Under the pieces are notes generated by a model. The model saw only the letters and a list, made by a program, of their open reading frames with translations. It was not told the origin of the DNA and ran no database searches. DNA of 64,000 bases from Arhodomonas sp052060015 (lineage in GTDB: Bacteria; Pseudomonadota; Gammaproteobacteria; Nitrococcales; Nitrococcaceae): contig NZ_JBPODZ010000004.1 of assembly GCF_052060015.1 (NCBI RefSeq), positions 186,001 to 250,000 on the forward strand, written 5' to 3'. A program made the position numbers and the translations under genes. Each line of letters begins with the position of its first letter. Within the stretch, counting starts at the first letter, position 1. Of this stretch, positions 58,959-64,000 are shown piece after piece.

Positions 58959-60038
58959 ATGATCGAGCCCTACAACTGCGTCGGCCTGATTCCAACGGTA
59001 CGCGGCATTCGCCGGCGCGCCGACATGATGACCAACATCGAGCACATCCGCCACCTCACCAAGGCGGCCTCCTGGCTGTCCAGCCTGGACATCCCGGTGC
59101 GGCTGCTGGTGCTCCCCGAGGGCGCCCTGCAGGGCTTCAATGACGAGGTGCTCGATCTCGATCATGTGGCCTTTGCCCGCGAGTGCGCCATCGACATCCC
59201 CGGTCCGGAAACCGAGGCGCTGGGAGAGATCGCGCGCCAGTACGACTGCTACCTCATGGCCCAGGCCAAGGCCAGGCACCCGGACTGGCCGGATCGCTTC
59301 TTCAACGTGGGCTTTGTGCTGGATCGCCAGGGCGAGGTGATCCTCAAGCACTACAAGCTCGCCAACCTCTACCCCGTCGAGCACGGATTGACGCCATCGG
59401 ATATCTTCGACTGGTGGGTCGAGACCTATGGCCGCGATCTCCAGGCGTTCTGGCCGGTGGTGGACACCGAGATCGGCCGGCTCGGGATCATGATGGCCAA
59501 CGAGGCCTCCTACCCCGAGAACGGACGGGGGCTGGCCATGAATGGCTGTGAGGTGGCGTATCGTGCCTCGTTCCCCCATCCGCATACGGGCAACGACTTC
59601 TTCGAGGTTTCCTCGCGGGCGCGGGCGTTGGAGAACAACATGTATGTGGTCGCCCCTAATATGGGGACCTACTACCTCTTCGATGATTCGGATACCCCCA
59701 TCGACACCTTCGGAGGCCGCTCGCATATCGTGAACCATCGTGGGGCGGTGATCGGCAGACAGGACTACGGGGCCGGCTCGACCTACCTCGCCGGCGTCAT
59801 CGACATCGAGCAGTTGCGCCACCATCGCGAGAACGCCCAGGTGTCCAACTGGCTCAAGGACGTCCGCTCCGAGCTGGCCCGCGTCATCTATGACCGGGAG
59901 GTCTACCCCAGCAATCTCTACATGGACCGGGTGCCCATGGATCACGCCGAGTACCGTCGTGAGGTCATCGACCGACAGGTGGCGCTGATGAAGGAGCGTG
60001 GCATTTGGCGCGATTCGGCGTACCGGGGCGGCGCGTGA
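58959..60038 (+). CDS. nitrilase-superfamily protein lacking the catalytic cysteine
   Basis: A 359-residue carbon-nitrogen-hydrolase fold. The catalytic Glu (E54, LVLPEGAL) and Lys (K133, ILKHYKLANLYP) are present, but the nucleophile elbow reads LGIMM-A180-NEASYPENGRGLAMNG, where hydrolases have Cys (for example ICDDGNYPE in formamidase AmiF). A180 is encoded by GCC. Normal hydrolysis is thus unlikely, and a binding, regulatory or altered catalytic role must be considered. A GGAGG site precedes ATG 58959. It lies behind the TRAP genes and before a convergent AraC regulator, so it probably belongs to the same uptake system. Confidence 0.88.
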   Translation: MIEPYNCVGLIPTVRGIRRRADMMTNIEHIRHLTKAASWLSSLDIPVRLLVLPEGALQGFNDEVLDLDHVAFARECAIDIPGPETEALGEIARQYDCYLMAQAKARHPDWPDRFFNVGFVLDRQGEVILKHYKLANLYPVEHGLTPSDIFDWWVETYGRDLQAFWPVVDTEIGRLGIMMANEASYPENGRGLAMNGCEVAYRASFPHPHTGNDFFEVSSRARALENNMYVVAPNMGTYYLFDDSDTPIDTFGGRSHIVNHRGAVIGRQDYGAGSTYLAGVIDIEQLRHHRENAQVSNWLKDVRSELARVIYDREVYPSNLYMDRVPMDHAEYRREVIDRQVALMKERGIWRDSAYRGGA

Positions 60039-60047
60039 GGGTGGCAT

Positions 60048-60082
60048 CCCCGGGGCCGCGGGCTCAGCCCGTGATCCCGGGG
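60048..60082. terminator. hairpin between convergent genes
   Basis: Outer arms CCCCGGG (60048-60054) and CCCGGGG (60076-60082) enclose inner arms CGGGC (60059-60063) and GCCCG (60067-60071). The AraC-gene stop codon forms the loop. It stands 10 bp after the nitrilase-like gene and probably works in both directions. Confidence 0.5.
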
Positions 60083-61086
60083 AGGCGCTCCAGCGTGGCC
60101 GAGGGCAGCTCGCCGAAGGCGTCCCGGTAGAGCTTGGCGAAGCTGCTGCCGTTGTAGAAACCGTGCTCCGCGGCGATGTCACCGACCCGCGACTCAGCGG
60201 GGCTCGCGGTGAGCAGTGCGTCGTGGACCCGGCGCAGGCGCAGTCGCTTGATGAAGGTCATCGGCCCGATCTGGAAGCGCTCGAGAAAGGCCGTCTCCAG
60301 CGTGCGTATGGACACGCCCGTGGCCGCCACCAGGTCGCTGGGGTGGATGTCCGCCGGATCGTGCTGCTCGATGTGCTCGAGGGCGACCTGCAGCGCCCGG
60401 CGCCGGCCGGTGACTGGAGTGGGTAGCGGTGGGCGCGGGGCGGGATCCCGCCGGAGCTCCAGCAACGCCCGTAACAGGAGCTGTTCCAGTTGCGTCCCGG
60501 CAGGGCGGTTCCGCAGGGCCGATTCCTCGTCGGTGATCTCGCGGCACAGCGTCCCCAGGAGGTTGGCGAAACTGCGCCCGGGGCCGCTGCCCAGTTTCAG
60601 TATGCGCGGCAGCCTCAGTGGGGCCTCGGCCGCCTCCGGGGCCATCGAGCACAGCAGTGAACCCGCCTGCTCCCAGCCGAAGGACAACACGATGGCGGTG
60701 CACTCCTCACTCCACTCGGTGTTCATGGCGTCGCCCGGGGAGTAGGCGAGGGCCTCACCCGGCCTGACCGTGGGCTCGTCCCTGCCGAAGTGTCCCGTCA
60801 GTCCTCCTTGTAGGGGAACTATGATTTGAAAGGAACGAAGCGGAGGCGAGACCACATGTACGCGGGTGCCGTGGTAGGCGCCAAAGAGGTGACCGAGCCC
60901 TAGCGCGAAGTGACTGATACACAGGCTCGTGGATCCAAGTCCCCGTCGCCGCCGGTAGTGGAAACGTCGCGGGTCGATGACGGAACTCACCGCCCGTTCC
61001 GCCCGGCGCAGGTCATGTCCGTGGACGAAGACATTGGACGACAGCGGTGGGCCGCTGATACCGGGAATAACGGTTCTTCCGTGCAT
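60064..61086 (-). CDS. AraC-family transcriptional regulator
   Basis: A 340-residue regulator. Residues 1-220 form an effector domain similar to AraC-binding-like proteins (FHYRRRRGLGSTSLCISHFALGLGHLFGAY, then SFQIIVPLQGGLTGHF); residues 235-335 contain the two helix-turn-helix units (IHPSDLVAATGVSIRTLETAFLERFQIGPMTFIKRLRLRRVHDALL and RVGDIAAEHGFYNGSSFAKLYRDAFGELPSATL). It converges with the nitrilase-like gene and most likely controls dcaP and dctPQM through the repeats at 54553 and 55908. Confidence 0.92.
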   Translation of the reverse strand: MHGRTVIPGISGPPLSSNVFVHGHDLRRAERAVSSVIDPRRFHYRRRRGLGSTSLCISHFALGLGHLFGAYHGTRVHVVSPPLRSFQIIVPLQGGLTGHFGRDEPTVRPGEALAYSPGDAMNTEWSEECTAIVLSFGWEQAGSLLCSMAPEAAEAPLRLPRILKLGSGPGRSFANLLGTLCREITDEESALRNRPAGTQLEQLLLRALLELRRDPAPRPPLPTPVTGRRRALQVALEHIEQHDPADIHPSDLVAATGVSIRTLETAFLERFQIGPMTFIKRLRLRRVHDALLTASPAESRVGDIAAEHGFYNGSSFAKLYRDAFGELPSATLERLPGITG

Positions 61087-61303
61087 TCGCGGTGCGATCA
61101 GCGCTGGCCGGAACTAGGGCGGTAGGTCGATCGCTGGCGGTAAAGTCCTGCGCCAGCCCTGGGCGGGGCAGAAGTTGAAATACACATTCTCGCCTCCCCT
61201 TCCCCCGATTGGGACTTTCGAAATCACGCTATTGGTCCGCGGCCGCGGTGATGCCCCGCGTCGCGATTGCCATCTGGGGTTCATAATTTTAAGTATAAAA
61301 TAG

Positions 61304-61331
61304 ATTATAGAGGCTCGGCGGTCTCGCGCAA
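61304..61331 (-). promoter_or_regulatory. sigma70-like promoter directed toward the AraC gene
   Basis: On the minus strand TTGCGC (-35, 61326-61331) is separated by 16 bp from TATAAT (-10, 61304-61309). A strongly AT-rich stretch (61281-61310) surrounds it, unusual in this GC-rich window. The leader to the AraC start at 61086 would be about 210 nt. Apart from this the interval 61087-61359 holds nothing I can name. Confidence 0.55.
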
Positions 61332-61359
61332 GGGGTGCCGGTTCGCAATGCGAGGACGG

Positions 61360-62064
61360 TCACTGGGTCGGGGGGCATGTGTCATTCCGTGATTCCGGTA
61401 CGGGCTCGTGCGGGCCAGGTTTTCCCCTTGCAGGGCCACAGCGGGACTCCAGCTCCTGGCTGATACCGTCTAGGCCGACGTCGGCGAGCCGGGGCCGCAG
61501 GCTTGCGCGATAGGTGCGCAACAGGCTGATACCGAGCACCCGGGCGTCATACACCTGCCAACCCCCGTTGTCACGATGGAGCATGAGGTCGACGGAGAGG
61601 CTGCGCCCGCTGCGATCCTGCAGTAGCAGGCGAACCACGGCGCGGCCATTCGCCTCGCGGACGGTGCGGTACTCCACCTCTCCATGGCGGGCGAACTCAG
61701 CGACTTCGTCCGCGTACTCGCTGACCGCTGTGGCGTAGAGTCGTAACAGGTGCTCGGCGAATGCCTTCGTGAAACGTGTCCGTGTCTCCGCCTCCGAATC
61801 GCCCCAGTGGGGACCGGCGATGAACCGGGCGATCCCCTCGATGTCCGCGTGGGGCACGTACAGGCGCTCCAGGATGGCACGCGCGTGCTCGCGATCCGAG
61901 GCGATCGTCTCGGTATCCCGGACCACGGTCTCGAGACCCCGAGAGACCTGTTCACGGACCAGCGCGGCGGCCCCGGCGGAGCCGTCCGCGGCGGCGATGC
62001 TGCAGGTGAGGGCCAACGCAAGGCCCAGGATCAGGGTGAGGCGGGCGGATGCGTGGTGGCTCAT
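61360..62064 (-). CDS. MlaC/Ttg2D family periplasmic phospholipid-binding protein
   Basis: A 234-residue exported protein with a Sec signal ending CSIAAA. It has the MlaC fold: YVPHADIEGIARFIAGPHWGDSEAETRTRFTKAFAEHLLRLYATAVSEYADE and a central VEYRTVREANGRAVVRLLLQDRSGRSLSVDLMLHRDNGGWQVYDARVLGISLLRTYRASL. MlaC shuttles phospholipids between membranes, but no mlaFEDB genes are nearby, so this is an orphan paralogue. A disordered, Pro-rich C-terminus follows. The start is ATG 62064. Confidence 0.88.
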   Translation of the reverse strand: MSHHASARLTLILGLALALTCSIAAADGSAGAAALVREQVSRGLETVVRDTETIASDREHARAILERLYVPHADIEGIARFIAGPHWGDSEAETRTRFTKAFAEHLLRLYATAVSEYADEVAEFARHGEVEYRTVREANGRAVVRLLLQDRSGRSLSVDLMLHRDNGGWQVYDARVLGISLLRTYRASLRPRLADVGLDGISQELESRCGPARGKPGPHEPVPESRNDTCPPTQ

Positions 62065-62147
62065 GGGTGGTCGATATTCCAGTACATGCGGCCGAAGGTA
62101 ACCGCCGCTTGGACCACGCGCCACCGGGGTTGGGTTCAATGGGAAGG

Positions 62148-62177
62148 GGGACACGGCCCCGAACGGGGCCGCGTCCC
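62148..62177 (-). terminator. hairpin after the acidic lipoprotein gene
   Basis: A 13-bp stem (62148-62160 with 62165-62177) with a single A-C mismatch and a GAAC loop lies 24 bp past the stop of the gene at 62201. No T-tract follows on the minus strand. Confidence 0.5.
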
Positions 62178-62200
62178 GGTGCAGGACTCAGGCGTGTGGC

Positions 62201-63874
62201 TTAGTCGTCATCCCGGTCGGGAGGACCCACGCCCTCCGGCGGGCCGCGACGCCCGTCATCATCATCATCGTCCTCGTCGTCATCCTCCTCATCGTCCTGG
62301 TCATCGTCGTCGTCATCGTCTTCGATGGCCTCGTCGCGGCCCATGGTGATGGCGATGATCCGCTCTGCCTCGAAGTAGCTCTCACCGTCACTGCCGAAGG
62401 CCTTGATATGGGTCCGACCATTCGCGTCGAGGGTGGTGAGATCCGGCGTGGACACACGGCCCCGGCCGCTGACGATCAGCGCCCCGCCGTCGACCAGGCG
62501 CACCCACGTCGCGGTGCCATTGACGTCGACCTGGATGGTGTCGGCGGTATCCGCGGCGATCAGATCACCCTCGAGCCGTGTGGGGGCGCTCTCACCGTCG
62601 TCGTCCCCCTCGGCAGGGGCCGTGCCGAGATCCCCGTCGTCGGCGTCCTCATCGTCCTCATCGTCCTCATCGTCGTCACCGCGGAGGATGACCAGGCTGG
62701 CCCGTAGCGGGTCGTCGATCACACCCTTCACCGTCAGTGGCCGGCCGTCGGCGATGGCATCGCGGGAGAGTCGGTCGCCGTCTCCGTCGACGACGGGCGT
62801 GGTGTCGGCCAGGGCAATCGCGCGACCGTTACGCAGGGAGAAAATGCCTTCCTCATTCACCGGGCCAGCGGCAACCCCGCCACGCGTGCCGATGGTGGGG
62901 CGGGTGCCCAGGGTGATGCTGAATGCCTCGAGCTGGCGGCGGCCACTGTCCTCGTCGCGGTCGAGCTCACCGATGGCGATCACCGCATCACCCTCGACCA
63001 GGGTGGCGAGCTCGATGCTCGAGCCCAGCGTGTCGAACACCGCCGTGTCCTCCTCGCTCTCCACCTCAACACAGGCACGATCGGAGGCCTGTGCGGACGG
63101 GCAGACCAGCAGCTCGTCATCATCCATGAACCGCCGTATCGACCCGCTGACGCTGATGATCGGCGTATCATCGTCCTCCGCCATGCCGTCATCGCCGTTT
63201 CCGTCGGCGAGTTCGTCGTCGTTGGTTCCGTCGTCCGCGTCGTCGCCGTCCTCCGCGGGTGCCGTGCCGTCGCCAGGGGTGTCCTCCTCGTAGGTGTTGA
63301 CCAGGACCACCGGCCGGAAGAGGCGCTCTCCGGTGCCGGTCTCCACCACGAGCAGGGAGTTGTCGGCGTCGATGTCGAGCTCCAGGTACAGGGTGTTGTC
63401 CTGACTGACCCGCAGCGCCTCATCGGGAACGAGGTCGATATGGCCGCTCGGCAGCCGTGCCTCCACCGGGGGCTCTTCGGTGTCCTCGTCCACGAGCTCC
63501 ACGCGATCCGCGTTTAGCCGTACCTTCTCGTATTCGCCCACCGGGACGTCCTCGGCCACGGTCAGCAGCTCCGAGTAGTCCCGTAGCGCCAGGATGTCCA
63601 GGGTCCGCGGCTCGTCGAGCAGTGAGATGGCCTCTTCGTCGCTGTCCTCCCGCGGCAGCAGGGTGATGCCGGTGACCGTGACGTTGATCTGCTCGTAGAT
63701 GTCCGTGGGCGCGTCCGTGAGCAGCACCGCGACGTTGCCGCCGCTGTCGGTGCTCCCGTCGGCATCGGCGGTCGCGGCCGTATCACCGCCACCACCGCCA
63801 CCACAGGCCCCCAGCAGCAGGACCGAGGCGGCCGTCAGGCCCAGCCCCAGGTTGCGGAATCGAAAGAGATCCAT
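62201..63874 (-). CDS. acidic lipoprotein with DUF4382- and DUF5666-like domains
   Basis: A 557-residue exported lipoprotein: lipobox LLGAC at about residue 24, then a Gly-rich linker. Residues 45-210 resemble DUF4382 (VAVLLTDAPTDIYEQINVTVTGITLLP and LDILALRDYSELLTV). The rest resembles a series of DUF5666 beta domains (SGSIRRFMDDDELLVC; EGDAVIAIGELDRD; VKGVIDDPLRASLVIL; EGDLIAADTADTIQVDVNGT). Asp/Glu runs link the domains, and the last 40 residues are nearly all Asp, Glu, Gly and Pro. Function unknown. ATG 63874 has AGGAGGG upstream. Confidence 0.85.
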   Translation of the reverse strand: MDLFRFRNLGLGLTAASVLLLGACGGGGGGDTAATADADGSTDSGGNVAVLLTDAPTDIYEQINVTVTGITLLPREDSDEEAISLLDEPRTLDILALRDYSELLTVAEDVPVGEYEKVRLNADRVELVDEDTEEPPVEARLPSGHIDLVPDEALRVSQDNTLYLELDIDADNSLLVVETGTGERLFRPVVLVNTYEEDTPGDGTAPAEDGDDADDGTNDDELADGNGDDGMAEDDDTPIISVSGSIRRFMDDDELLVCPSAQASDRACVEVESEEDTAVFDTLGSSIELATLVEGDAVIAIGELDRDEDSGRRQLEAFSITLGTRPTIGTRGGVAAGPVNEEGIFSLRNGRAIALADTTPVVDGDGDRLSRDAIADGRPLTVKGVIDDPLRASLVILRGDDDEDDEDDEDADDGDLGTAPAEGDDDGESAPTRLEGDLIAADTADTIQVDVNGTATWVRLVDGGALIVSGRGRVSTPDLTTLDANGRTHIKAFGSDGESYFEAERIIAITMGRDEAIEDDDDDDDQDDEEDDDEDDDDDDGRRGPPEGVGPPDRDDD

Positions 63875-64000
63875 GGGCTTCCCTCCTTTTGGTGTTATCG
63901 CCAACAGCCTCCGCCTTCGACACACACAGCGACAAGGGCTGTCGCGCTTAGTTGCGACGGGCCGCACGGCGACGGCGTTAACGGGTTGTCGGTAGTCGGC

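Noticed and set aside
62230..62320. Repeated CAT/CGT triplets resembling a tandem repeat or short CRISPR-like array
   Set aside because: The triplets encode the Asp/Glu-rich C-terminus of the acidic lipoprotein; there are no spacers or longer repeats.

Overview
The window looks like a chromosome segment of a GC-rich, probably halophilic gammaproteobacterium near the Ectothiorhodospiraceae. The evidence is the housekeeping order rpe-gph-trpEGDC-crp-osmC-speD-coq7-rplM-rpsI, strongly acidic envelope proteins (a general porin and an Asp/Glu-rich lipoprotein), and several TRAP transporters. This lineage assignment is an inference from gene order and composition. I saw no insertion sequence, prophage, CRISPR array or rRNA. 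No gene-free stretch exceeds about 280 bases.

Region 1 (205-9663) holds purC and then a compact block that looks light- or photo-oxidation-responsive. It contains a class I photolyase; a MerR/LitR-type regulator whose cobalamin motif has lost its histidine; a short SDR-NTF2-like operon; and a tightly coupled four-gene operon (FAD oxidoreductase, DUF1365, Cfa-type methyltransferase, GPH/MFS transporter). A 19-bp perfect palindrome (TGTACAATA-A-TATTGTACA) lies between the divergent regulator and SDR genes, and a related site lies upstream of the four-gene operon. Between that second site and moaB is a structured stretch ending in an intrinsic terminator, a possible small RNA. A short LOV photoreceptor of the Pseudomonas PpSB type, overlapping msrA, sits about 44 kb away (46546-47548) and is the obvious candidate sensor for this regulator.

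Region 2 (9664-14311) holds moaB, a TetR regulator, and a quorum-sensing unit: luxR, a perfect 16-bp lux-box palindrome, luxI, a small receiver-like protein and a GGDEF-EAL protein, with the last three overlapping one another. Region 3 (14388-28283) is core metabolism: rpe, gph, trpEGDC, crp, osmC, speD, coq7, rplM-rpsI, tRNA-Gln(CUG), moaADE, rpiA and ilvA. Region 4 (28303-40225) holds a fasciclin protein, a GntR regulator, corA, NUDIX and DUF4126 genes, a NodIJ-type exporter, a polar amino acid ABC importer, an ACT-type threonine ammonia-lyase, a porin and a leucine-dehydrogenase-family enzyme.

Region 5 (40420-50021) holds an RpiR regulator, a TAXI-type TRAP transporter with a universal stress protein, a cyclic-nucleotide-binding protein, the LOV-msrA pair, ompW and a class I fumarase. 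Region 6 (50151-64000) holds an ABC-FtsX-AttH operon; a regulated uptake locus (DcaP-type porin, DctPQM TRAP transporter, a nitrilase-fold protein lacking the catalytic cysteine, and an AraC regulator) with matching 20-bp-phased repeats before dcaP and dctP; an orphan MlaC protein; and an acidic DUF4382/DUF5666-like lipoprotein.

The most interesting elements are the LitR/LOV light circuit, the putative RNA beside it, the quorum-sensing to cyclic-di-GMP operon, and the cysteine-less nitrilase homologue with its predicted AraC operators.
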